NCBI GenBank assembly: GCA_016712525.1 | Contig: JADJQX010000008.1 | Span: 1,178,001-1,242,000 of the forward strand | DNA length: 64,000 bases | Direction: 5' to 3' | Source of the DNA: Myxococcales bacterium | GTDB lineage: Bacteria; Myxococcota_A; Polyangia; Polyangiales; Polyangiaceae | Part shown: positions 56,552-64,000 of the stretch, in pieces | Layout: each line of letters starts with the position of its first letter | Position numbering within the stretch: the stretch's first letter is position 1 | Notes under the pieces: generated by a model | Seen by the model: the letters and a program-made list of their open reading frames with translations, nothing else | Database searches by the model: none | Told to the model about the DNA's origin: nothing | Made by a program: the position numbers and the translations under genes

Positions 56552-57304
56552 ATGGAGACCGAGGACATCACCGTGGAGCGTGAGGTGGTCGAGCCGCTCG
56601 TGGCGTCGGCGTGTGCGAGGTGCCGTTTCCCCGATCTCGCGCTGGCCGATCCGATCGCGGAGCGTGTGGTGCGAGGGCTCGAGGTGCCCGAGTCGGTGAC
56701 ATGGTCGCCCACGCTGAGGGCCACGGCCACACGCGAGCTCGCCCTCGACGCGGTGGTGCGAGGGTTCATCGCGCGAAGCCCGGGCGGCCTCGTGATCTCC
56801 CTCTACGGGGGCCTCAGCACGCGCTTTTTCCGCACCGACGACGGCCTCGTGCACACGATCGAGATCGACGCCGCGGCGACGTGCGCGTTGAAACGCGACC
56901 TCTTCCCGAAGAGCGAGCGGCTCGTGCTCACGGAGGGCTGCGCGCCGACCTGCCTCGGGTTCGTGAGGCACCTCCGAGAGCTCCGCGGCCTGCCGGTGCT
57001 CGTCGTCTCGGGGGCGCCGTTCGTTCGAGCCAGCGCGCCCGCGATCGAGCGCTTCGTGACGGCGCTCTCGCTGCACGCGCCCGTGGGTGCGGAGTGGGTC
57101 TTCCCGCTCGACGACGCACGAGGGCTGTTCTCGACGGAGCGAGGGTGCCTCGTGCTCACCGCAGAGGGCACGCCGCCCATCGCCTTCCCACGCGCACGCT
57201 TCACGAGCACGGCCGCCGCGAACCCGCCGTGCGTCGAGTCGGTGCTCGCGCGAGCCTTCAAACGCCCACTCGCGCCGCTCGTCGCCCACGTGCGCTTCGC
57301 CTGA
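56552..57304 (+). CDS. LCM-type O-methyltransferase-like protein
   Basis: A 250-residue protein of the leucine-carboxyl-methyltransferase/TcmP-like SAM-dependent group. VVRGFIARSPGGLVISLYGG is the SAM-binding loop region, followed by LSTRFFRTDDGLVHTIEIDAAA and ALKRDLFPKSERLVLTEG. The first 30 residues include a Cys pair (ACARC). The family methylates carboxyl or hydroxyl groups of secondary metabolites or proteins. The ATG was chosen because GAGGAG lies eight bases upstream; an earlier ATG at 56513 is possible. The strong Fur-box-like site upstream suggests induction under iron limitation, so a role in siderophore or iron-related metabolism is possible but not shown. Confidence 0.72.
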   Translation: METEDITVEREVVEPLVASACARCRFPDLALADPIAERVVRGLEVPESVTWSPTLRATATRELALDAVVRGFIARSPGGLVISLYGGLSTRFFRTDDGLVHTIEIDAAATCALKRDLFPKSERLVLTEGCAPTCLGFVRHLRELRGLPVLVVSGAPFVRASAPAIERFVTALSLHAPVGAEWVFPLDDARGLFSTERGCLVLTAEGTPPIAFPRARFTSTAAANPPCVESVLARAFKRPLAPLVAHVRFA

Positions 57305-57323
57305 GCCACACCAAGCTTGAAGG

Positions 57324-57351
57324 CCTCGCGCTTCCCTCCAAGGGCGCGAGG
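57324..57351. terminator. hairpin between convergent genes
   Basis: CCTCGCGC at 57324-57331 and GCGCGAGG at 57344-57351, an 8-bp perfect stem with a 12-nt loop, shortly after the methyltransferase-like stop and facing the esterase gene. Likely a shared terminator. Confidence 0.5.
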
Positions 57352-57434
57352 TCTTCCGGAATGCCGGTCGTCACCTCCCCTCGAGACGCCCGGCCTTCCT
57401 CCTATTTTTGCCGACTTTTCGCCCGTTGCGCGTG

Positions 57435-58832
57435 TCAGTCGCAGGTGGTCTCGCCTTGGCGGAAGTGCGTGAGCATGCCGGCCATGCGCCCGTTCCAGTA
57501 GAGCCAATCGTGAGGGGCGTTCGCCTCCTTCACGCGCGTCACGTCGTACCCCTTCGACTTGAGCGTGGTCTCCATCTGATCCGTGACGACGCAGTTGTCG
57601 TCGGGGCAGCCCGAGTCGAGGTAGAAGCGCGCCGGCGTCTTCGGATCTTGGCCCGCGCGCGTGATCATGGCGTTGTCGGCCCAGAAGTACGAGGCGCTCT
57701 GCGCGCCGACCCAGCCGAACACGCCGGGCTTCTCGAACGCGATGTAGGTGGAGATGAGCCCGCCAAGCGACGCGCCCGACACGCCGCGCGCCTTGGAGCT
57801 CCCGCACACGCGAAAATCCTTGGTGAGGCGCGGCAAGAGCTCGTCGGTGATGGTCTTTGCGTACTCGCTCCCGCGCGCGCCGCCCGTCGCGAACGTGTAC
57901 TCGCTCATGCGCACGTTCTGGTTCGGGAGCGCGACGAACGCGAGGATCGACGAGAGCTCGGGTTTTTGGCGGTAGAGCGCCTCGGCGGGGCTCACGAAAT
58001 CGCCCCGCGTGAGGGACTCGTTGCCGTCGTGGAAGACCACGATCGGGAGCTTCTTGCACGTGGCGCCGTCGTACGCGGGGGGCAGCCACACGAACACGTC
58101 GCGCGCGTTGCCCATGGTGGGCGAGGGCACGGCGCGGAAGGCCACCATGCGAGGTTTGTCCTTCGGGATCGCGTCGGCGTGCACGATGCCGTTCATCTCG
58201 CCGACGGTCTGTTTGTTGATGCCGTCCCACACCACGTTGCGCGCGGTCAGATCCTCGCGAAAGCCCGTGTCCGACGTGCCCGAGAGCAGCTTGTACGTGT
58301 GCGCGGTGCCGCGCGGGATGCGAAGGTCGAGCACGAAGAGGTCGGTGCCGACGACGCGGGTCATGGCCTGCGCGCGGGCCTTGTCCCACCCGACGAAGCT
58401 CCCGACGACGGACCACGTTCCCGCCGGAGGCTCGCCGGACGCGAGGAACACGACGCGGTCACTCGCGGGATCTTCGAGCGGACCGCCCCCTTTGGCCGCG
58501 ACGTCGGCGAGGAACGCGGCGGCCTTGGCCTTGCGTGCGGGCTCGGCCGAGATGGCGGCGATGTCGGTCACGAAGGCGTCGTAGAGGGACGTGGGCGCCG
58601 TGCGCGCGCGCGTCTCGCGGGTGCAGTCCTCGGGGGCCGCGCCGTCGGGGCCGGGGCCGCCGTCGGACGGGGGCTGCGCGGCGTCGGGCGAGGTGGCGTC
58701 GGGCGAGGTGACCGGGGGGATGACCGTGGGGGCCGTTCCGGCGTCGGACTCGGGCGACGTGGGGCTATCGCCGCACGCCGAGGCAGACACACCGACAAAG
58801 AGCGCGACGAGGGAGGCGGCGACGTATCTCAC
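57435..58832 (-). CDS. enterochelin-esterase-like (esterase D/Fes family) lipoprotein
   Basis: A 465-residue protein with a lipoprotein signal (GVSASACGD), an Asp/Pro/Ala linker to about residue 70, and an N-terminal immunoglobulin-like lead-in with VVFLASGEPPAGTWSVVGSF and LLSGTSDTGFREDL. The hydrolase core has VFVWLPPAYDGATCKKLPIVVF, RGVSGASLGGLISTYIAFEK (nucleophile Ser in GASLGG) and APHDWLYWNGRM (His). This order is typical of Fes/IroE-type trilactone esterases. It could hydrolyse a siderophore at the surface. The GTG was chosen because it directly precedes the signal peptide. Confidence 0.78.
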   Translation of the reverse strand: MRYVAASLVALFVGVSASACGDSPTSPESDAGTAPTVIPPVTSPDATSPDAAQPPSDGGPGPDGAAPEDCTRETRARTAPTSLYDAFVTDIAAISAEPARKAKAAAFLADVAAKGGGPLEDPASDRVVFLASGEPPAGTWSVVGSFVGWDKARAQAMTRVVGTDLFVLDLRIPRGTAHTYKLLSGTSDTGFREDLTARNVVWDGINKQTVGEMNGIVHADAIPKDKPRMVAFRAVPSPTMGNARDVFVWLPPAYDGATCKKLPIVVFHDGNESLTRGDFVSPAEALYRQKPELSSILAFVALPNQNVRMSEYTFATGGARGSEYAKTITDELLPRLTKDFRVCGSSKARGVSGASLGGLISTYIAFEKPGVFGWVGAQSASYFWADNAMITRAGQDPKTPARFYLDSGCPDDNCVVTDQMETTLKSKGYDVTRVKEANAPHDWLYWNGRMAGMLTHFRQGETTCD

Positions 58833-58868
58833 GGGCGAGTGACTGACACCGAAGCCGCCCCGAGTCAA
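58833..58868 (-). promoter_or_regulatory. putative promoter with short leader, shared with 41720-41754
   Basis: On the minus strand: TTGACT (58863-58868), about 17 bp, CAGTCA, then CTCGCCC and the GTG start. The 12 bp AGTCACTCGCCC matches the other gene exactly. A nearly leaderless transcript is predicted. Confidence 0.4.
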
Positions 58869-59058
58869 AGGCCGCGAAGGTCTCATTTCCGCGCTCTTTC
58901 GACCGCGCCCCTCGCACAACACAACGCGTCATGCTGCGTCAGAAAATTCCATCGAAAGTTTCTCGAACGTCACTACAAAATGCGTTACGCCCAAGCCCAC
59001 TCGCGGACCGACGCTCGGGGGCGAGGCGGAAAAAACGTTCCTGACCGAGTGGAGTGAG

Positions 59059-60234
59059 ATGGAGCAGGTCGAGACCACGCGCGCGACCAAGGGTAGTCTC
59101 GCGTCTTCCATGGAGACCCCGCTGCCTTTGCCCGCCGACAAACCCGTCCGCTGCGAGGCGCGTGGCATCAAGAAGGCGTTCGCGGGCAACGCCATCTTGA
59201 AAGGGGTCGACGTGTCGATCCCCGAAGGTGGCTTCGCCGTGCTCGTCGGGCCCTCGGGGTGCGGCAAGTCCACGTTGCTCCGCCTCGTCGCGGGCCTCGA
59301 GGAGGCCGACGAGGGCAGCCTCTTCATCAAGGGCAAGGACGTGACGAAGCTCCCCCCGCGCGATCGCGACATCGCGATGGTGTTCCAGAGCTACGCGCTC
59401 TACCCGCACCTCACCGTGCGCGACAACCTCGCCTTCGGCCTCAAGCTAAGGAACACCCCCGAGGCCGAGGTCGAGTCGCGCATCCGCGAGGCGTCGGCCA
59501 TGCTCGGCCTCGACAAGCTCCTCGATCGCCTCCCGAAAGCGCTCTCGGGTGGGCAGCGCCAGCGCGTCGCCATGGGCCGCGCGATCGTGCGCCGCGCGAA
59601 CCTCTACCTCTTCGACGAGCCGCTCTCGAACCTCGACACCGCGCTGCGCGCCGAGGTGCGCGTCGACATCCGCAAGCTCCACGACAAGCTCGGCGCCACG
59701 TCGTTGTATGTTACACACGATCAGGTCGAGGCCATGACCTTGGCCGACACGCTCTGGGTCTTGAACGGCGGGCTCGTCGAGCAAAGCGGCCCCCCCCTCG
59801 AGGTGTACGAGAGCCCGAAGAGCGTCTTCGTGGCGAAGTTCCTCGGCTCGCCGCCCATGAACCTCTTCGAGGGCAAGATCGAGGAGCGCGGCGGAGAGAT
59901 CTGGGCCACGGGCCAGGGCATCGCCGTGCGTGACGGCCGCGCGCGCAAGGTGGCCCCCGCGGCCGGGCGCGCCGTGAGGATCGGCGTGCGGCCCCACGAT
60001 CTCGTGGTCGCAGGCGACACGAAGGAGGCCTCCGGAGAGCTCCACGTCGAGCTCGTCGAGGCCCTCGGGTTCGAGGCCTACGCGTACGGGTGGCTCACCT
60101 CGTCGGGCCCGCGGGTCATCGCGCGGCTCGAGCCCGAGCACGCCCGCAAGGCCCGCGTGGGCGACGTCATTCCGGTGCGCGCCCTGCCCGAGCACGTGCA
60201 CCTCTTCGACCACAAAACCGAGCTCGCCCTGTGA
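59059..60234 (+). CDS. ABC transporter ATP-binding protein (MalK/UgpC type)
   Basis: A 391-residue ATPase. Walker A GPSGCGKST, Q-loop in FQSYALYPHLTV, signature LSGGQRQRVAMGRA, Walker B LYLFDEPLSNLD, and the H-loop in YVTHDQVEAMTLAD are all present. A C-terminal OB-like regulatory domain follows (RIGVRPHDL), as in MalK/UgpC. It energises import of sugars or polyols. A 28-residue N-terminal extension precedes the domain; the internal ATG at residue 18 (METPLPLP) is another possible start. The following gene starts within its stop codon (GTGA). Confidence 0.92.
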   Translation: MEQVETTRATKGSLASSMETPLPLPADKPVRCEARGIKKAFAGNAILKGVDVSIPEGGFAVLVGPSGCGKSTLLRLVAGLEEADEGSLFIKGKDVTKLPPRDRDIAMVFQSYALYPHLTVRDNLAFGLKLRNTPEAEVESRIREASAMLGLDKLLDRLPKALSGGQRQRVAMGRAIVRRANLYLFDEPLSNLDTALRAEVRVDIRKLHDKLGATSLYVTHDQVEAMTLADTLWVLNGGLVEQSGPPLEVYESPKSVFVAKFLGSPPMNLFEGKIEERGGEIWATGQGIAVRDGRARKVAPAAGRAVRIGVRPHDLVVAGDTKEASGELHVELVEALGFEAYAYGWLTSSGPRVIARLEPEHARKARVGDVIPVRALPEHVHLFDHKTELAL

Positions 60235-62462
60235 GCCGACGACGCGAGCGCCTGGGGGGGCCCATCGCCGCGCTCGTGCGCGTGGCCTTCGTGTTCCTCG
60301 CGCTCGCGCTCGCGTTCGTTTTGCCGGGGTGCGGAGGCGCCGACAAGCCACGCCTCGTCCTCTGGCACGCGTACCGCGGCGAAGAAGAGACGGCGCTCAA
60401 GACCGTGCTCTCGGCGTTCGAGAAGGAGCGCGGCGTCTCGGTCGAGGTGCTCGCCCTGCCCTTCGACGCGTACGCGACCAAGCTCGAGTCGGCCATCCCG
60501 CACGCGCACGGGCCCGACGTGTTCGTCGACGCCCACGAGCGCCTCGGGTCCTACAAAAAGAACGATCTCGTCGCGCCCGCGGGGGCTGCCCTCCCTCCCG
60601 AGGATCGTGCCCTCTTCGACGACGCCGCGCTCGCTGCGGCCACGCTCGACGGCACCACGTACGGCGTGCCGCTCGCGCAGAAGTCGCTCGCGCTCTTCGT
60701 GAACGACGCGCTCGTGCCGAACGAGCCCACGTCGCTCGAGGCCCTCGCCAAACGTGACGGCCTCCCTGACGGCAGCTTCCCCCTCGCGTACGAGGCCGAG
60801 AGCGCCTACTTCCACGCACCGCTCCTCCACGCGTTCGGCGGCCGCATGGTCGACCCCGACGGCACCTTCGCCGCCGCGAGCCCCGAGGGAGAGGCGTCGA
60901 TCGCGTTCCTCCTCGAGCTCAAGAAGCAGAAGGCCCTGCCCGACGAGCCCAACGGCGCGCTCGTCACCGAGCTCTTCGCGAGCGGCAAGACCAAGGCCGT
61001 CATCAGCGGCCCGTGGTTCTTGGCGGACGCCAAAAAGAGCAAGAGTTACAAGGTCTTCCCGCTGCCCAAGCTGCGCGACCAAGGCGACGCACGGCTCCGC
61101 GCGTTCCTCACGGTCGACGTGGCGCTGCTCTCGCCCGACGGCGCCAAGAACCCCAACGCCGTCGCCCTCGCGCGGTACCTCGGGAGCCTCCCCTCGGCAC
61201 GGACGCGCGCCCTCGTGGGCAAGCAGGTCGTCGCCACGAAGGCCGTGTGGAACGATCCGGAGGTCGCGAAAGACAGGGATCTCTCGGCCTTCCACGCCGC
61301 CGCCGAGACGGGCATCCCCATGCCGACCACGCCCGCGATGCGCGCCGCGTGGGTGCCGCTCGAGCAGGCCATCAAGAAGGCCGTGCGCGGCGACGCGACG
61401 CCCAAGGTCGCCCTCGACGAGGCGCGCGCCCGCTTCCTCGACGCGATGAAGCCCCCACCGCCGAGCCCGTCGCCCACGCCCCTCTTCGTGGCCGTGTCGC
61501 TCGTGCTCGTGGGGCTCGCCATGGTGGCCGTCAAGAACGCGCGGGAGCCCGGTTTTTCCAGCCGATTCCGCGCTTCGGTGCCCGCGTACAAATACGTCAC
61601 GCACGCGGCCGTCGTGGTCTTCGTGCTCGTCGTGTTGCCGCTCGTGGCCGGCACGCTCACGTCGTTCTTCGCGGGCACACGCAACGAGCCGCAGTACGTG
61701 GGCCTCTCGAACTACGTGCAGATCCTCACCGCGCGCGGCGGCCCGCTCCTCGGGCACGGGTCGTTCTGGCTCACGCTGCTCGTGACGGTGCTCTGGACGC
61801 TCGTCAACGTGACGTTCCACGTGGGCATCGGGCTCGTGCTCGGGGTCATCTTGTCGCGGCCGCTGCTCAAGCTGAAGGCCGTCTACCGCGTGCTGCTCAT
61901 CTTGCCGTGGGCCGTGCCCTCGTACGTGACGGCGCTCGCGTGGAAGGGCATGTTTCATAGGCAATACGGGGCCGTGAACGCGCTCTTGGGGCTCTTCGGG
62001 GCCGAGCCGATCTCGTGGTTCTCGAAGTTCTCCACGGCGTTCGCCGCGAACGTGGCCACGAACGTGTGGCTCGGGTTCCCGTTCATGATGGTCGTCACGG
62101 TGGGCGCGCTCACGGCCGTCCCGAAGGACGTGCTCGAGGCCGCCGAGGTCGACGGCGCGACCCGCTGGCAGCGCTTCCGCCTCGTGGTGATGCCGCTCGT
62201 CGCGCCCGCGCTCTTGCCCTCGGTCGTGCTCGGCAGCGTGTGGACCTTCAACATGTTCAACGTCGTGTTCCTCGTCTCGGGCGGCGAGCCCGACGGGCAG
62301 ACCGACATCCTCGTCTCCGAGGCGTACCGCTGGGCCTTCACGCGGAACGCGCAGTACGGCTACGCCGCGGCCTACGCCGTGCTCATCTTCGGGCTCCTCT
62401 TGCTCATGTCGCGCACGATGCAGCGGCTCACCGCGCCGAAAGAAGACAAGGGGCGCGCCTGA
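60231..62462 (+). CDS. fused sugar-binding lipoprotein and MalF-like permease
   Basis: A 743-residue fusion. Residues 1-34 are a lipoprotein signal (LALAFVLPGC, Cys34). Residues 35 to about 410 are a MalE-like binding protein (LVLWHAYRGEEETALKTVLS, DVFVDAHERLGSYKKNDLV, AFLTVDVALLSPDGAKNP). One helix at about 415-437 is followed by a MalF-like permease with six helices and the EAA motif EAAEVDGATRWQRFRLVVMP near 636. The binding domain would be tethered to its permease at the periplasmic face. GTG overlaps the ATPase stop. The fused permease partners the next gene, MalG-like. Confidence 0.9.
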   Translation: MSRRRERLGGPIAALVRVAFVFLALALAFVLPGCGGADKPRLVLWHAYRGEEETALKTVLSAFEKERGVSVEVLALPFDAYATKLESAIPHAHGPDVFVDAHERLGSYKKNDLVAPAGAALPPEDRALFDDAALAAATLDGTTYGVPLAQKSLALFVNDALVPNEPTSLEALAKRDGLPDGSFPLAYEAESAYFHAPLLHAFGGRMVDPDGTFAAASPEGEASIAFLLELKKQKALPDEPNGALVTELFASGKTKAVISGPWFLADAKKSKSYKVFPLPKLRDQGDARLRAFLTVDVALLSPDGAKNPNAVALARYLGSLPSARTRALVGKQVVATKAVWNDPEVAKDRDLSAFHAAAETGIPMPTTPAMRAAWVPLEQAIKKAVRGDATPKVALDEARARFLDAMKPPPPSPSPTPLFVAVSLVLVGLAMVAVKNAREPGFSSRFRASVPAYKYVTHAAVVVFVLVVLPLVAGTLTSFFAGTRNEPQYVGLSNYVQILTARGGPLLGHGSFWLTLLVTVLWTLVNVTFHVGIGLVLGVILSRPLLKLKAVYRVLLILPWAVPSYVTALAWKGMFHRQYGAVNALLGLFGAEPISWFSKFSTAFAANVATNVWLGFPFMMVVTVGALTAVPKDVLEAAEVDGATRWQRFRLVVMPLVAPALLPSVVLGSVWTFNMFNVVFLVSGGEPDGQTDILVSEAYRWAFTRNAQYGYAAAYAVLIFGLLLLMSRTMQRLTAPKEDKGRA

Positions 62463-63304
62463 TGGACAAAAAGCCTTCGCTCCTCGAGTCGATCCTCGTG
62501 CACACGGTGCTGCTCACCGCGGTGGGCTTCGCGATCTATCCCATCTTGTGGGTGGTCACGCTGGCGTTCTCGGCAGGGGGTCTCTCGTCGACCACGGGCG
62601 CGCTCCCCTTCCCGCGTGATCCGTCGCTCGAGAACTTCCGCATCGTGACCGGCGGCGGGTCGGGGCTCTTCTTCGCGCAGCTCGGAAATAGCCTCGTCGT
62701 GTCGCTCGCGACCGCGATCGTCGCCGTGGCCATCGCGACGCCGGCGGCCTACGCGCTCGCGCGGTTCGAGTTCGTCGGCAAGAAGGCCGGCATGGGCACC
62801 TTGCTCGCGACGCAGATGTTCCCCACCGTCGCGAGCGCCGTGCCGCTCTACCTCCTGCTCGAGGCGCTGCACCTCCTCGACTCGCGCGCGGGCCTCGTGC
62901 TCGTGTACGCGACCACCTCGGTGCCGTTCGCGATTTTCCAGCTCCGCGGCTCGTTCGAAACGATCCCCGTCGAGCTCGAAGAGGCCGCCATGGTCGACGG
63001 GGCGACTCGCACGCAGGCGTTCCTCATGGTGGTGCTCCCGGCGGCGCGGCCGGCCATCGCGGTCACGGCGCTCTTCGCGTTCATGAGCGCGTGGAACGAG
63101 TTCATCTTGGCGGCGACGCTGCTCTCGCGCGAGACGGCCTTCACGCTGCCCGTGGTGCTCCAGCGGTTCGTGGGCGAGCACGACGCCGCCTGGGGCCCGT
63201 TCGCGGCCGGCGCGATGCTCGTCAGCATCCCCGTGATGGCGCTCTTCTACCTCGCCCAGCGGCAGCTCGTCGGGGGGCTCACCGCCGGCGGCGTGAAGGG
63301 CTAA
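62462..63304 (+). CDS. MalG-like sugar ABC transporter permease
   Basis: A 280-residue permease. Six hydrophobic helices run from FAIYPILWVVTLAFS to the last, SIPVMALFYLAQRQLVGGL. The EAA motif is EEAAMVDGATRTQAFLMVVL. It ends in the usual GGxTAGGVKG tail of MalG-type permeases. The ATG overlaps the upstream stop (TGATG). With the ATPase and the fused binding protein/permease it completes a carbohydrate importer; the sugar could be a maltodextrin or trehalose type but is not proven. Confidence 0.9.
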   Translation: MDKKPSLLESILVHTVLLTAVGFAIYPILWVVTLAFSAGGLSSTTGALPFPRDPSLENFRIVTGGGSGLFFAQLGNSLVVSLATAIVAVAIATPAAYALARFEFVGKKAGMGTLLATQMFPTVASAVPLYLLLEALHLLDSRAGLVLVYATTSVPFAIFQLRGSFETIPVELEEAAMVDGATRTQAFLMVVLPAARPAIAVTALFAFMSAWNEFILAATLLSRETAFTLPVVLQRFVGEHDAAWGPFAAGAMLVSIPVMALFYLAQRQLVGGLTAGGVKG

Positions 63305-63356
63305 AAGCCTCGGGGCTGCGAGTCGTTATGTTCCGAGGAGCCCGATCGATCGGGGG

Positions 63357-63638
63357 CTAGGTCTCCCCGTCCGGCGAAGCGCCGTCGAGGTCTTGGGGGG
63401 GCTCGGCGTCGGGGGCTTGGGCGTCGGGGGCTTGGGCGTCGGGGGCTTGGGCGTCGGGGGCTTGGGCGTCGGAGGCTTGGGCGTCGGAGCTCGCGTCTCC
63501 CGCGGGTGGTGGTGGCGACGGGGCGGCGACCGCTGGAGACGCGGGAGAGGGTGCCGAGCCGCCGTCGCACGCCGCGATGGCGCCTCCACCGAGCGCGAGG
63601 GTGACGCCGAGAACGAGGAGCCGCGACGACGAGCGCAT
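63357..63638 (-). CDS. small repeat-containing lipoprotein
   Basis: A 93-residue protein with a lipoprotein signal (GGGAIAACDG). The rest is entirely low-complexity Ser/Ala/Pro/Asp, including five consecutive DAQAP-type pentapeptides. There is no folded domain. It may be a spacer-only surface lipoprotein or a truncated version of the longer lipoproteins with the same linkers. The repeated part is a 15-bp tandem array. Confidence 0.55.
   Translation of the reverse strand: MRSSSRLLVLGVTLALGGGAIAACDGGSAPSPASPAVAAPSPPPPAGDASSDAQASDAQAPDAQAPDAQAPDAQAPDAEPPQDLDGASPDGET
63406..63487. repeat. 15-bp tandem repeat
   Basis: GCGTCGGGGGCTTGG repeated about five and a half times (63406, 63421, 63436, 63451, a variant at 63466, partial at 63481). 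The unit length keeps the frame of the overlapping lipoprotein, encoding DAQAP units. Confidence 0.85.
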
Positions 63639-63791
63639 GACCTTCGTGCGTACGTGGCCCGTCTCCGCCCGTCAACTTCACGAGGCGCGGGCGCGTCGGG
63701 CCCGAAGCCCGGACGGTCGCCCCACGCGGAACGGCGAGAGGGTGGAGCTCCGCGCGGAGCTGGCCGAGCTGAGCCGGGGTGGAAATTCACG

Positions 63792-63866
63792 CCTCGTCGA
63801 TGAGGCGGGAAAATGGCGTGTCTCCTTTAAAATCATAGCCTTGCGGCCAACGTCGGTCGGATCTTT
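63792..63866 (+). repeat. hairpin-bearing repeat element, variant copy
   Basis: CCTCG-TCGA-TGAGG, GGGAAAAT, CTTTAAAATCATA, TTGCGGCCAACGTCGGTCGG and ATCTTT in the same order as 37655-37729. The stem change A to G keeps pairing as G-U, suggesting selection on the RNA or DNA hairpin. Confidence 0.75.
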
Positions 63867-63880
63867 CCGCGAGGCCGCTC

Positions 63881-64000
63881 GAGATTCCGCGTACTTGGCG
63901 CGAACGCCTGCCGCTCTTGCGGGAGCGGGCTCGTCCATGGCGGGAAGTCACGCCTCAGAAATGAGGCACGAAAAGGGCATGTTTCCTTTAAAATCATACA
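63881..64000 (+). repeat. hairpin-bearing repeat element, edge-truncated copy
   Basis: Begins GAGATTCCGCGTACTTGGCG, matching 37533-37550, and continues to CCTCA-GAAA-TGAGG, GGCACGAAAA and TTTAAAATCATA, where the window ends. Together with 63792-63866 it forms a tandem pair. Confidence 0.7.

Larger units (their letters stand above)
63639..64000. other. 362-bp intergenic region with repeat elements
   Basis: No gene is supported. It holds two copies of the hairpin-bearing repeat described upstream of recA (63792-63866 and 63881-64000, the second cut by the window edge). The first 150 bp shows no recognised feature apart from the possible promoter of the small lipoprotein gene. Confidence 0.6.

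Overview
The window is very GC-rich and densely coded. It carries many secreted lipoproteins with low-complexity D/A/S/P linkers after the lipobox, Hanks-type Ser/Thr kinases with C-terminal membrane anchors, and an RCC1-repeat lipoprotein. The recA promoter contains a sequence close to the Myxococcus-type LexA motif. Together these point to a myxobacterium (Myxococcota, probably Polyangia). This is an inference from gene style; there is no rRNA or tRNA in the window to confirm it.

Layout. 1-4.8 kb: the end of an HCC-type CBS transporter, an overlapping MMPL/RND exporter and a secreted protein. 4.9-12.6 kb: a penicillin-acylase-family lipoprotein (minus strand), mfd and a lipoprotein. 12.6-16.2 kb: two paralogous Ser/Thr kinases. 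16.3-28.5 kb: a long minus-strand run with a DUF2452 protein, a RluA-type pseudouridine synthase overlapping a rifampicin-phosphotransferase-like dikinase, an esterase, two overlapping large lipoproteins, a SprT-like protein and SixA. 28.5-32.2 kb: a hydrolase, a carotenoid oxygenase and a thiolase. 32.2-36.1 kb: a repeat-rich region in which two near-identical Flp-pilin cassettes flank a REP-associated tyrosine transposase (RAYT) and several direct-repeat families, followed by an M23 peptidase. 36.2-43.1 kb: recA with a LexA-box promoter, a diacylglycerol-kinase-like protein, a redoxin and lipoproteins.

43.1-46.7 kb is the main accessory region. Three minus-strand genes of visibly lower GC encode a TIR/deoxyribosyltransferase-like protein with a TPR-like tail, a DUF6602-type protein with PD-(D/E)XK-like residues, and a protein whose C-terminus carries diadenylate-cyclase-like DGA and GTRH motifs. 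I read this as a candidate nucleotide-signalling defence cassette. It is inferred from motifs and base composition only.

47.3-63.6 kb returns to ordinary genome: a DUF2723 membrane protein, a metallophosphoesterase, lipoproteins, a HAD hydrolase, DnaJ, the RCC1 lipoprotein, a methyltransferase-like gene behind a strong Fur-box-like site, an enterochelin-esterase-like lipoprotein, and an ABC sugar importer operon in which the binding protein and first permease are fused. The last 0.4 kb holds copies of a hairpin-containing intergenic repeat also present upstream of recA.
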